In this document: positions 1 through 8,978 of the stretch, piece after piece | Layout of the letters: each line of letters opens with the position of its first letter | How positions within the stretch are numbered: the first letter of the stretch is position 1 | NCBI RefSeq assembly: GCF_000023905.1 | Contig: NC_013192.1 | Location: 1 to 64,000, forward strand | Length of the DNA stretch: 64,000 bases | Source: Leptotrichia buccalis C-1013-b | GTDB taxonomy: Bacteria > Fusobacteriota > Fusobacteriia > Fusobacteriales > Leptotrichiaceae | Direction: 5' to 3' | The notes under the pieces: model-generated | Databases searched by the model: none | Told to the model about the DNA's origin: nothing | The model's input: only the letters and a program-made list of their open reading frames with translations | Position numbers and translations under genes: made by a program

Positions 1-686
1 TGCCATTTTTCTTTTTATTGAATTTTTTGATTTATTATTTATTTAACTAGGGTTTAGTGTAGTGTTTTATTTAGTAGAAGTTATTTTAATAATAGTATGA
101 TTTTGAGATTTAAAAATTGTGATTGTTTTGCTATAAGTTTAAACTTATTTAGTTTGAGTTTAAAATATAGAAATATAAATTGAAATTATTTTAGAAGTGT
201 ATAAAAGATTATATGTGGAAAAGTTTTTGAGTTTTCCACAATTATATAATATTAATATAATATATATTATTATATATATTATTATTATGCACTGTGGAAA
301 TGTGGGAATACTGATAAATAAAGGTTTTGCCAGAGAATAACCTGTGGAAAACTTTTACTGATTTTGTGGAAAACTTTTTTCCACAATGTTATCCACATAG
401 TTTTCAACAATGAATGTGGAAAAGTGGAAAACCTGTGGAAAAGATGTGGAAATTTGCTAAAATTGGGGGTATAAATTTTATGTGGAAAACTTTTTAAAAA
501 TTGCTATAATACTGATAAATAAAGGATAAATACATAACTTGTGTATGTGGAAAACTATGTGGATAACTTTTTGTGGAAATCTTGATTATTTATTTTATTT
601 ATGTTATATTCATAATGAAAAATGTGGAAAACTTTAAAAAAATTTTTTGGTTTAGTTTGTAGAATAACAAAAAGGAGAAAGAATAA
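1..686. other. oriC part 1: DnaA-box field upstream of dnaA
   Basis: No gene is visible here. The stretch is A/T-rich and packed with DnaA-box-like sites. Perfect TTATCCACA boxes lie at 389-397 (+) and 559-567 (reverse, TGTGGATAA). Many copies of the variant TGTGGAAAA / TTTTCCACA lie between about 210 and 640. This is the usual arrangement of a bacterial origin next to dnaA and probably also gives autoregulation of dnaA. A ribosome-binding site (AAGGAG) precedes dnaA at about 671-676. Origin function is inferred from box density and dnaA linkage. Confidence 0.85.
241..288. other. pure A/T tract, candidate DNA-unwinding element
   Basis: All 48 bases are A or T, made of alternating TA/AT steps, and the tract lies directly upstream of the densest DnaA-box cluster. 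Such a tract is the expected form of the duplex-unwinding element. The whole region is A/T-rich, so which tract melts cannot be decided by eye. Confidence 0.4.
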
Positions 687-2042
687 ATGAATGTTGGAAA
701 ATTGTGGGAAAAAATAAAGAAGATTATGAAAAAAAGAGTAAGTGAAGCAGAATTTGAAGCATTTTTTAAAAATGTGGAAGCAACTAAACTGGAAGATAAT
801 AAATTGACTCTGGTATGCAATTCAAAGCTGATACAACAGAATGTGGGAAAATATAAGGGTCAAATGGAAGAAATTGCAGAAATTATAACAGATGAAATAA
901 TAACTATAGATTTTGAAATAAAAAAACAGGATATAATGTCATATAAGCCTGAAATTCATAGTTTTTCTAGAGAATCAAAGGAAAAATCTTCAGCAATATA
1001 TACTGGATTAAATCCAAAGCACAGATTTGATAACTTTATTGTTGGTGAAAATAGTAAATTAGCCTACAATGCCTGTCTTGCGGTTGTAAACAATCCAACT
1101 CCTGTTTATAATCCGCTTTTTATTTATGGGAGTTCAGGACTTGGAAAAACCCATCTGATGCAGGCTGTAGGAAATGAAATATTAGAAAATAATCCAAATA
1201 AGCGTGTCTATTATTCAACATCGGAAGAATTCGCAAATGAGTTCTTTAAAGTGCTAAATGGCGGACGAATTCAACATTTTAGGGATACATTTAGGGCATT
1301 GGATGTACTATTGCTGGATGATATACAGTTCTTTGAAAAGGTTTTTGGACGCGGGGAAGGAACTGTGGAGGAAGAGTTTTTCCACACATTTAACAAGTTG
1401 CAGGAACTGGGAAAACAGATAATAATGATTAGCGACAAGTCGCCAAAAGAAATAAAGAATCTCTCAAAGCGTCTGGAATCACGTTTTTTATCAGGATTAA
1501 CCGTTGAAATCCAGAGTCCAGGTTTTGAAACAAGAATGATGATATTAAAAAACATGGCGAAAACTCAGGATATAGAAATAGACGACAGTATTTTGGAATA
1601 TATTTCAGATTCCTTAAATACGAATGTAAGGGAACTTGAAGGAACATTGACAAATCTAAATGCACGTGCAAAACTTCTAAATGAAAAAATAACATTACAG
1701 TTAGTTCAGGAAATGCTTATGCACAATGTAAAGCGTGAACAGTCAAAAATAACGGCAAAAAAAGTAATGGAACAAATTTCCTCACAGTATGGTGTCAGCA
1801 TAAACGATATGATATCCAAGAAAAGACAGAAAAAAGTTGTTGAAACACGACAAATTGCAATGTATTTATTAAAAAACAATGATGATTTAGACTTAAGTTT
1901 GACTGCAATTGGAGGGCTTTTCGGCGGAAAAGATCATAGCACAGTTATAAGCAGTATCAGGAAAGTTGAAAAAAAAACTCGCGAAGATGTACTGTTTAAG
2001 AAGGAAATAGACATGCTGAATAAAAAAATATTTAAAGTATAA
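687..2042 (+). CDS. dnaA: chromosomal replication initiator protein DnaA
   Basis: 451 residues, the normal family length. DnaA binds the DnaA boxes at oriC, melts the origin with ATP and helps load the replicative helicase. Domain I covers about residues 1-75, followed by a short linker. The AAA+ domain starts near the NPKHRFDNF motif (about 109), with Walker A GSSGLGKTH (about 147-155) and Walker B LLLDDI (about 208-213). The C-terminal helix-turn-helix domain IV carries the DnaA signature around KDHSTVISS (about 414-422). An AGGAG sequence precedes the ATG at good spacing. It is flanked on both sides by DnaA-box fields, so its own transcription is very likely DnaA-controlled. Confidence 0.98.
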   Translation: MNVGKLWEKIKKIMKKRVSEAEFEAFFKNVEATKLEDNKLTLVCNSKLIQQNVGKYKGQMEEIAEIITDEIITIDFEIKKQDIMSYKPEIHSFSRESKEKSSAIYTGLNPKHRFDNFIVGENSKLAYNACLAVVNNPTPVYNPLFIYGSSGLGKTHLMQAVGNEILENNPNKRVYYSTSEEFANEFFKVLNGGRIQHFRDTFRALDVLLLDDIQFFEKVFGRGEGTVEEEFFHTFNKLQELGKQIIMISDKSPKEIKNLSKRLESRFLSGLTVEIQSPGFETRMMILKNMAKTQDIEIDDSILEYISDSLNTNVRELEGTLTNLNARAKLLNEKITLQLVQEMLMHNVKREQSKITAKKVMEQISSQYGVSINDMISKKRQKKVVETRQIAMYLLKNNDDLDLSLTAIGGLFGGKDHSTVISSIRKVEKKTREDVLFKKEIDMLNKKIFKV

Positions 2043-2731
2043 AAAAATATTATTATTTGAAAAAATGTTGGAGCATCATAAAAAATTATATAATATTGTA
2101 GCATTGTGGAAAATGTGGAAACATTGTGGAAAACTATGTGGAAAAGTCTGATGAAAAATTTACAAGTTTTCCACAGTGGAAAACTTTTTCCACAAAAAAA
2201 TTATTAATTGAATAATTTTAAGTTAATTATTAAATATTTATAAAATAAATAAAATAAAAATATCGAATGTGGAAAATTTAAATTTTTTTTCCACAGTATA
2301 TAAAAAAGTTATCCACAATATTGTTGAAAAAAATATATAGAATAGTTATGATAATAAAACCTTTTGTGGAAAAATAATAATCGAATGTGGAAAACTTAAA
2401 TATAGTTATCCACAATTTAAAAAAAAGTTATCCACATTTGTGGAAAACTCGAAAACGATTAAAATATAATGAAATAATAATTGGAATAGTATAATAAAAA
2501 TAAAAAATGAAAAAGTTATCCACAATAGTAAAAAAGTTATCCACAATGCAATGTGGAAAACTATTCATATAGAAAATCCTTTAAAAATCAATATAAAACA
2601 CAATTGTGGAAAAGATGTGGAAAAAGTTATCCACAAAAAAATTGAGTTTTCCACATAAAATTTAAACATAAATTTGATTAATGATTGGAATTTAAATACA
2701 AAGAAAAAATTTAGAAGGAGATGATAAGAAT
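2043..2731. other. oriC part 2: DnaA-box field downstream of dnaA
   Basis: This 690-bp gap has no credible ORF. It holds perfect TTATCCACA boxes at 2309-2317, 2406-2414, 2428-2436, 2516-2524, 2537-2545 and 2627-2635, all in the same orientation. Many TGTGGAAAA / TTTTCCACA variants are interspersed from about 2105. It contains more perfect boxes than the upstream side. With the upstream field it looks like a bipartite origin with dnaA in the middle. Confidence 0.8.
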
Positions 2732-2959
2732 ATGGAAAATAAAATTGAAGAAGTGGTGATAAATACTGAGTTTATAAAATTGGACCAGCTTTTAAAATGG
2801 GCAAATTTCACAGGTTCGGGAGTGGAAGCGAAAATGTTTATTCAGAATGGTGAAGTAAAAGTAAATGACGCTGTGGAAACTAGACGTGGGAAAAAAATTT
2901 ATGATGGGGATGTTGTGGAGTTTGCTGGAGAAAAAGTTGCTGTAAGGGCAAAGCATTAA
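2732..2959 (+). CDS. S4-domain RNA-binding protein (YaaA/RlbA type)
   Basis: 75 residues, a single S4 domain. Visible landmarks are a start like the family pattern (IKLDQLLKWANFTGSG), the central IQNGEVKVNDAVETRRGKKI stretch and the closing DVVEF. Homologues of this size commonly sit between dnaN or dnaA and recF in Firmicutes and Fusobacteria. They are thought to bind RNA, possibly ribosomal, but the exact role is unsettled. A clear AGAAGGAG precedes the ATG. It is separated from recF by the unrelated AAA/nuclease gene. Confidence 0.85.
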   Translation: MENKIEEVVINTEFIKLDQLLKWANFTGSGVEAKMFIQNGEVKVNDAVETRRGKKIYDGDVVEFAGEKVAVRAKH

Positions 2960-3031
2960 ATAGTTTACTGATTTACTAAAAAGATAAATAGTCGTGAAAG
3001 TAGGTTGTAGAGAATTTAAGGGGAGATTGTT

Positions 3032-4669
3032 ATGAAAAAAGGTATAGGAATTGGAGTAGAAGATTTTAGTGAAGTAATAAAAGAGAATTGTTATTATATT
3101 GACAAAACAAAATGGATAGGAGAAATTTTAGAGGATAAATCAAAAATAAAGCTGTTCACACGTCCTAGAAGATTTGGGAAAACGCTTAATATGTCGATGT
3201 TAAAATATTTTTTTGATATTGAAAATAAAGAAGAAAATAAAAAGTTATTTAGTGAACTTGATATTGAAAAATCTGAATATATGTCTGAACAGGGACAGTA
3301 TCCAGTAATTTTTATTTCACTGAAAAGCATAAAGGCAAAAACTTGGGAGGAAGCAATACAGGAAATTAGACTGCTGGTTTTAGAATTGTTTTCTGAGTAC
3401 AAGTATCTTCTAGAAGATTTGGATGAGTATGACTTGCCTAGATTTAAGAAGTATTTACTGGGCAATGCAGATTTTTCTGAGTTAAAAAATGCCTTGCTGT
3501 TTTTAACTAGAATATTATTTCAGAAGTATAAAAAAGAAGTTATCTTATTAATTGATGAATACGACAGTCCTTTGATTTCTGCTTATGAACATCATTATTA
3601 TAGCGATGCCATCGCATTTTTTAAAGTATTTTACGGAGAAGCACTGAAAACTAACCAGTATTTAAAAATGGGAGTTATGACTGGGATTATAAGAGTTATT
3701 AAGGCTGGAATATTTTCTGACTTGAATAATCTAAATGTTTATTCTATTTTAGAAAATGAATATTCTGAGTTTTTTGGTTTTAATCAGGATGAGATTGAAG
3801 AAACTCTTGAATATTTTGATGTAAAGTATGAACTTTTTGATGTTAAGAATTGGTATGATGGTTATAAATTTGGTGATTCTGATGTATATAACCCTTGGAG
3901 TATTTTAAAATTTTTAAAATCTAAAAAAATTGGTTCTCACTGGATTGATACTTCTGGGAATTTCTTGATTAATCAGATTTTGAAAAATACAGATTCTGAA
4001 ATTATGGAAACTTTGGAAGCTCTTTTTAATGGAGAAACTGTTGAAGAAAATATCAGTGGCAATTCTGATTTATCCAGTTTGCTGGGGCAAGAGGAAATTT
4101 GGGAACTTCTTTTATTTAGTGGATATTTGACTATTAATGAAAAAATTGGGGAAGACTATGAGGATGTGTATTCCTTGAGATTGCCTAATAGGGAGGTAAG
4201 GGAGTTTTTTAGGAAAAAATTTATTGATGTAAATTTTGGGGAAAGTATGTTTAGAAAGGCTATGGAAGGACTTAAAAACCTTAAATTTGACATTTTTCAA
4301 AAATATTTACAAAATATTTTATTAAAATCAACAAGTTTTATGGATACTAAAAATGAAGACTTTTATCATGGATTAGTCTTAGGAATGATGTTTTATCTGG
4401 ATAATCATTATTATGTAAAATCTAATGAAGAAAGTGGCCTTGGAAGATATGATGTTGTAATTGAGCCAAAGAATAAGAACAATAGAGGGTTTATTCTAGA
4501 GTTTAAAGTTGTTAAAAATGAAGATAATCTGGAGAAAGTCTCGGAAGAGGCGATAGAGCAGATAACAGAGAAGAAGTATGATATTGGGTTAAGAGATAGA
4601 GGTATTAAGGATGTTACTTTTGTTGGAGTTGCTTTTTGCGGAAAAGTGGTAAAAGTCAGTTACAGATAG
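3032..4669 (+). CDS. AAA-ATPase-like / PD-(D/E)XK nuclease-like protein (DUF1703 type)
   Basis: 545 residues. The N-terminal AAA-like domain has the pattern typical of this group: GVEDFSEVI, YYIDKT (about 23-28), and a P-loop-like RPRRFGKTLNMSML (about 44-57). A Walker B-like stretch LLIDEYDSPL follows (about 172-182). The C-terminal domain ends with RYDVVIEP ... ILEFK (about 471-495), the D...ExK signature of the PD-(D/E)XK fold. Members occur in many near-identical copies in Fusobacteria and Bacteroidetes. Their function is unknown; a mobile or defence role has been suggested. It follows the S4 gene by 72 bp and precedes recF by 27 bp, so it has entered an otherwise conserved replication cluster. 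Confidence 0.85.
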   Translation: MKKGIGIGVEDFSEVIKENCYYIDKTKWIGEILEDKSKIKLFTRPRRFGKTLNMSMLKYFFDIENKEENKKLFSELDIEKSEYMSEQGQYPVIFISLKSIKAKTWEEAIQEIRLLVLELFSEYKYLLEDLDEYDLPRFKKYLLGNADFSELKNALLFLTRILFQKYKKEVILLIDEYDSPLISAYEHHYYSDAIAFFKVFYGEALKTNQYLKMGVMTGIIRVIKAGIFSDLNNLNVYSILENEYSEFFGFNQDEIEETLEYFDVKYELFDVKNWYDGYKFGDSDVYNPWSILKFLKSKKIGSHWIDTSGNFLINQILKNTDSEIMETLEALFNGETVEENISGNSDLSSLLGQEEIWELLLFSGYLTINEKIGEDYEDVYSLRLPNREVREFFRKKFIDVNFGESMFRKAMEGLKNLKFDIFQKYLQNILLKSTSFMDTKNEDFYHGLVLGMMFYLDNHYYVKSNEESGLGRYDVVIEPKNKNNRGFILEFKVVKNEDNLEKVSEEAIEQITEKKYDIGLRDRGIKDVTFVGVAFCGKVVKVSYR

Positions 4670-4696
4670 TTATAGTGTGAAAGGGAAGAAATAGCG

Positions 4697-5785
4697 ATGT
4701 ATTTGGATCAGATTAGTTTTAATAACTTTCGGTGCCTTGTGGATGGGAAGTTGAAGTTTGACAGGTATTTTAATTTAATATATGGGAAGAATGGACAGGG
4801 GAAGACATCGCTTATTGAGGCTGTTCATTTTTTGGCTACGGGGAAAAGTTTTAGGACTAAGAAGGTTAAGGAGATTCGCAAGTATAACTTGAACAGGCTG
4901 ATTGTGTTTGGGAAGTACAGACATAAGGATTTGTCGGAAAATATTATTGCTATTGATGTTAATGAGGATAAGAAGGACTTTTATATTGATAGGGAGAAAA
5001 ATAAATATATAAATTATGTGGGGCTTTTGAATATTATTTCGTTTATTCCTGAGGATATTGAGCTGATTATTGGGAATCCCGGCATTAGAAGGAATTTTTT
5101 TAATTATGAGATTTCGCAGGCGAAAAAGGAGTATTTGCAGTCGATTGTGAATTTTGAAAAAATATTGAAGGTAAGAAATAAACTTATAAAGGAAAAAAAG
5201 ACTGGGGAGGAAATTTATAAGATTTATAATGAAAAATTTATTGAGGAAGGGCTGAATATCGTTTTAAATCGACGGGAATTTATAAAAAAATTGTCGATTC
5301 TTCTAAATTTGAATTACCGAAAATTATTTGATGAAAATTCGGAGTTGAAATTAAAATACGACTGTTTTCTTGGGGATGTGGAAAAGAAAACAAGGGAAGA
5401 ACTGAAAGAAAAATTTGAGATTTTGTGCAGAAGGAAAAGTGAGAGGGAAAAATTTCTCGGATATAGCCTGCTCGGTCCGCAAAAAGACGATTTTGTCTTT
5501 GAGTTAAATGGGAAAAATGCAAAGGCGTATTCTTCACAAGGGGAGAAAAAATCTATAATATTTTCGCTAAAAATTTCAGAAATTGATATTTTAATAAAGG
5601 AAAAAAAGGAGTATCCGATATTTATAATGGACGACATCGCTTCGTATTTTGATGAAGTCAGAAAAAAAAGTATTTTAAGTTATTTTGTAAATAAAAAAAT
5701 CCAATGTTTTATAACTTCGACAGAGGATTTAGGTATAGAAGGGAAAAAATTTATTGTAGAAAAGGGGAAAATAATTAATGAATAA
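4697..5785 (+). CDS. recF: DNA replication and repair protein RecF
   Basis: 362 residues, normal length. RecF is an SMC/ABC-type ATPase that helps load RecA at single-strand gaps with RecO and RecR. Landmarks are the N-terminal ISFNNFRCL, Walker A YGKNGQGKTSLIEA (about 29-42), the ABC-signature region SSQGEKKSIIF (about 277) and Walker B IFIMDDIASYFDE (about 308-320). The start has AAGGGAAG upstream. The next gene (dciA-like) follows after 14 bp, so the two are probably cotranscribed. Confidence 0.95.
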   Translation: MYLDQISFNNFRCLVDGKLKFDRYFNLIYGKNGQGKTSLIEAVHFLATGKSFRTKKVKEIRKYNLNRLIVFGKYRHKDLSENIIAIDVNEDKKDFYIDREKNKYINYVGLLNIISFIPEDIELIIGNPGIRRNFFNYEISQAKKEYLQSIVNFEKILKVRNKLIKEKKTGEEIYKIYNEKFIEEGLNIVLNRREFIKKLSILLNLNYRKLFDENSELKLKYDCFLGDVEKKTREELKEKFEILCRRKSEREKFLGYSLLGPQKDDFVFELNGKNAKAYSSQGEKKSIIFSLKISEIDILIKEKKEYPIFIMDDIASYFDEVRKKSILSYFVNKKIQCFITSTEDLGIEGKKFIVEKGKIINE

Positions 5786-5799
5786 AAAGGGGTTGAAAA

Positions 5800-6843
5800 A
5801 TGGACGGAATTAAGGATTTAAAGAATTTGGCACTGGAAGCGATTGAGAAAAGAAGTTCACTTTTAAAGAATGAAAAATATATTTTGTGGAAAATCAAGAA
5901 AAACTGGACACATATTGTGAATGGTCCTATTGGCGAAAAAACTTATCCAAAGAGCTTGTTTAATGGAAATCTGGTTGTAGTAATTAATGATGGAATTATT
6001 TATCATACAACGATAATGTATGCAGAAAATATAAAGGATAAAATAAATACGTTTTTGAATGGAAAATTTTTGGAAAGTATTGAATTTACGAAAGTAAATT
6101 ACAAAATAAAGCGTGATTTGCTGGATGAACTTATTGAAAATGAGGAAAAAAGAGGGACAATTCGGGTTGGGGAAATCCCTAGAGGGAATGTTAAGGAAAA
6201 AAGGGGAAATGCTGGTTCAGAAAATAAAATTACAGAAAAAGTGAAGGATATTGTGCTTTCTGCACAAGAAATTAAAGAAATTCACGAGAATATTGATAAA
6301 ATTGATAAGAAGTATGAAGATATTGCCAGAAGGCTGGAAAAAATTGTGATAAAGCTGAAAAAGAGGGAAAAATATCTGAAAAATAACGGATACATTGAAT
6401 GCGAAAACTGTAAAATCTTATTTTTTCCGGAAAGTAAAGAGAAAATTTGTTTTGAATGTAGGATGGAAGAGGAAAATCGAAAATTTCAGAATATGTCAAA
6501 TTTAATAAGAAATAATCCATATATATCTGAAAAACAGGCGGTAAGAATGACAAATACTGATAAATCCACATATTACAAGGCACGAGATATTTTGGCACAG
6601 CAGACTTACAACGACATGCTTTATTATTGCCTTGAAAAAAACAAGGAAATTTCGTTAAATGAAGATTATAAATTTGAAATTCGGAGTGAATCAAGGGAAG
6701 ATGTGGAAAAATTTATAAAAAATTATGTAGATTATAAAATTGGGAGCGATAATGAGGACGTTTTTAAGATTGAGAGAAAGTGGGCTTTGAGAAAGTTGCG
6801 GAAGGATATGAAATTTAGGATTGAGAACAATAGGAAGTATTGA
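5800..6843 (+). CDS. DciA-like (DUF721) protein with coiled coil and zinc ribbon
   Basis: 347 residues, much longer than common DUF721/DciA proteins (about 100-180). The N-terminal ~100 residues (WKIKKNWTHIVNGPIGEKTYPKSL...) match the DUF721 pattern. DciA proteins interact with DnaB and act as helicase loaders in many bacteria. A charged, coiled-coil-like stretch (about 145-195) follows. Then a four-cysteine motif CENC...CFEC (about 201-220) suggests a zinc ribbon. The rest is a Lys/Glu-rich tail. Position directly after recF and close to dnaA is the standard DUF721 context. The helicase-loader role is inference; the fold of the C-terminal part is not recognised. Confidence 0.75.
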   Translation: MDGIKDLKNLALEAIEKRSSLLKNEKYILWKIKKNWTHIVNGPIGEKTYPKSLFNGNLVVVINDGIIYHTTIMYAENIKDKINTFLNGKFLESIEFTKVNYKIKRDLLDELIENEEKRGTIRVGEIPRGNVKEKRGNAGSENKITEKVKDIVLSAQEIKEIHENIDKIDKKYEDIARRLEKIVIKLKKREKYLKNNGYIECENCKILFFPESKEKICFECRMEEENRKFQNMSNLIRNNPYISEKQAVRMTNTDKSTYYKARDILAQQTYNDMLYYCLEKNKEISLNEDYKFEIRSESREDVEKFIKNYVDYKIGSDNEDVFKIERKWALRKLRKDMKFRIENNRKY

Positions 6844-7044
6844 TTTTAAAGGATACTTTGTTAAAAAATTACAATAATTCCTAAAAATATGATAAAATGA
6901 TATAACTCGGTTTAAGAATAGTATTACTTTAAAACGGAACTTTAAAATTTTAATTATTAAAAGTTTTAGGTATTTTCGTTTTTGCTAATTTAGTTTTATA
7001 TTAATTTGAGTATATTTTAATTTTGAAAGAAGGTAAAAAAGTAA

Positions 7045-7836
7045 ATGAAGAAAATATTTTTAATAATAGGAATGCTACTCGGAATCAATGGGTTTTCAGA
7101 TAAAAATGTTAATAAAAATAATGTGAAAATAAAGCAGTCTGTGATAGCTACGACGTACACTTATCCAGATGGAAAAAATTCGTTTTGGAGTGATGTTTTG
7201 ACACTTGGGAAAGAAAAAGTTCCTTATGTTTTGATAAATCCAAATAATGGAGCAGGGAAAAAGATGGAAGTGAATTATGCGGCTCAAATTAAGAAAAATA
7301 AGGAGGCTGGAATTAAGAATATTGCCTATATTGCGACAACTTATCAAAGAAGAAATATTAAGGAAGTAAAGGCCGAAGTTGACAGATATTTTGAATTTTA
7401 TGGGACAGACAGTATAAATGGATTCTTTTTTGATGAAATTGCTTCAAGTACTTCTCAGCAGGTAAGCTATATGAAGGAAATCTTTGATTATGTAAAAAGC
7501 AAGTCAAAAAATAATCTTGTAATTGCCAATCCTGGAGCACCGATTACAGATGCAATTTCTCCGTATGCGGATATTTTTGTGACAAGTGAGGTAAGTACGA
7601 ATACATATATCAAGAAGTTTGAAAAGCCCAAATCTAATTTTGAAAATAACCAGTCAAATGCAAAACATATCTGGCATATTGTGCATAGTGCTGCTCCAAA
7701 GGAGTATGCTGAGATTATAAGGCTGTCAAGAGAGAGAAATGCTGGGTGGCTGATGATAACGGACGATATTATGCCAAATCCTTATGACAGGAAACCGTCT
7801 AAATTTATAGAAATGGTAAATATGATTAATAATTAA
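7045..7836 (+). CDS. secreted spherulation-specific family 4 (spherulin-4-like) protein
   Basis: 263 residues. An N-terminal signal peptide is visible (KK, then IFLIIGMLLGINGFS), so the protein is exported. The mature part has the family pattern: opening ATTYTYPDG, VPYVLINPNNGAG, a central IAYIATTYQRR, then INGFFFDEIAS, and later NLVIANPGAP. The fold is a TIM barrel related to endo-alpha-1,4-polygalactosaminidase-type glycosidases. The Asp-Glu pair in FFDE is a plausible catalytic site. The substrate is not known. The gene has its own 200-bp leader and no obvious partner. Confidence 0.75.
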   Translation: MKKIFLIIGMLLGINGFSDKNVNKNNVKIKQSVIATTYTYPDGKNSFWSDVLTLGKEKVPYVLINPNNGAGKKMEVNYAAQIKKNKEAGIKNIAYIATTYQRRNIKEVKAEVDRYFEFYGTDSINGFFFDEIASSTSQQVSYMKEIFDYVKSKSKNNLVIANPGAPITDAISPYADIFVTSEVSTNTYIKKFEKPKSNFENNQSNAKHIWHIVHSAAPKEYAEIIRLSRERNAGWLMITDDIMPNPYDRKPSKFIEMVNMINN

Positions 7837-7914
7837 GTTTGTAGTATTCAAATCTTAAAGTTATTTGATTTTTATCAATTAATTGAAAAAGATATAAATA
7901 TAAATGGAGAAAAA

Positions 7915-8952
7915 ATGTATATAGAAGAATTATTAAAAGAAGCGGATAAAGCGATGGAAAATTACAAGTACGAAGATGCGCTTGTGTATTTGAAGTCGGT
8001 ACTTGAAATTGACGAAAGCAACTATTCAGCACTTATGACACTTTCCAAAATTTATTCAGATTTTGGAATGTTTGAAGAAGCGAGGGAATATGCGGAAAAA
8101 TTGCAGAAAAAGTATCCTGACAGCAAGGATACGCTTTTTACATTGGGATTTGTCTATCAGTCGCTCGGAAGACTGAAAAAGGCTATTTCGCTTTATAAAA
8201 AATTTTTGGAAATAGAAAAAAATTATTTTGTGTATTTGAATATGGGAATGTCTTATGCTTTGTTAAAGTATTATAGAAAGGCGATAGAAAATATTGACAA
8301 GGCGATAGAAATGGAGCCTGAAAGCTCAGAAGCATATATTGAGAAAGGCGACTGCCTTACAATGATGGGTAAATATAACGAGGCAATTTCTGAATACGAA
8401 AAACTTTTAAACTCGAAATTTAATCAAGTGGAGGAATTTTTACTTTACGCACGAATGGGCGATACAATGGCATATGCAAATGATATAAAGGCGGTTATAA
8501 AATATTACAATATCGCTATAAATTGTGAAAATGTAGAAGATTACATATTTGAGGATTATTATGAAATATTGTTTAGGGCAGAGGAGTTTGAGGAAATAAA
8601 ACTTCTGCTTTTAAATTATGAGAATGCTACATATGAGAATAAAAGGCTTTCGAGAATAAAAATGCTAAATTTGCAAGGAAGATTTTTTGTGAAAACGGAA
8701 GATTATGAAAATGCACAGAAGGTTTGTGATAAAATGATTATTTTAGAACCTGAAAATATTCGCCATTACGTGAATTTGGTATATGTGCTGGAATTACAGC
8801 ATAAATATGACGAAGCACTTGAATATGTGGCTAAAATGGCTAAATTTACAGAAGATAAGGAATTTTTGAAGGAACTGAAAAAGAGATTGAGAAAAAATAA
8901 GAGAAAATTTGAAAAAGCAAACGAAAAAAGTTTAGAAAATAAAGAAAAGTAA
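7915..8952 (+). CDS. tetratricopeptide-repeat protein
   Basis: 345 residues built almost entirely of 34-residue TPR units. Clear ones begin near YEDALVYLKSVLEIDESN (about 19), FEEAREYAEKL (about 53), LKKAISLYKKFLEIEK (about 87), YRKAIENIDKAIEMEPESSEAY (about 121) and YNEAISEYEKLL (about 156), with another near YDEALEYVAKM (about 300). There is no signal peptide, so it is probably a cytoplasmic scaffold. It ends in a Lys/Glu-rich tail. The kinase-like gene follows after 26 bp, so the two may form a unit. No specific partner can be named. Confidence 0.8.
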   Translation: MYIEELLKEADKAMENYKYEDALVYLKSVLEIDESNYSALMTLSKIYSDFGMFEEAREYAEKLQKKYPDSKDTLFTLGFVYQSLGRLKKAISLYKKFLEIEKNYFVYLNMGMSYALLKYYRKAIENIDKAIEMEPESSEAYIEKGDCLTMMGKYNEAISEYEKLLNSKFNQVEEFLLYARMGDTMAYANDIKAVIKYYNIAINCENVEDYIFEDYYEILFRAEEFEEIKLLLLNYENATYENKRLSRIKMLNLQGRFFVKTEDYENAQKVCDKMIILEPENIRHYVNLVYVLELQHKYDEALEYVAKMAKFTEDKEFLKELKKRLRKNKRKFEKANEKSLENKEK

Positions 8953-8978
8953 AAATTTAGAAATTATGAGGATTTTAA

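Noticed and set aside
1-6. A possible minus-strand gene starting ATGGCA at the left edge (for example rpmH, often beside dnaA)
   Set aside because: Only six bases are available, no good ribosome-binding site precedes them, and the second codon does not match the usual start of RpmH.
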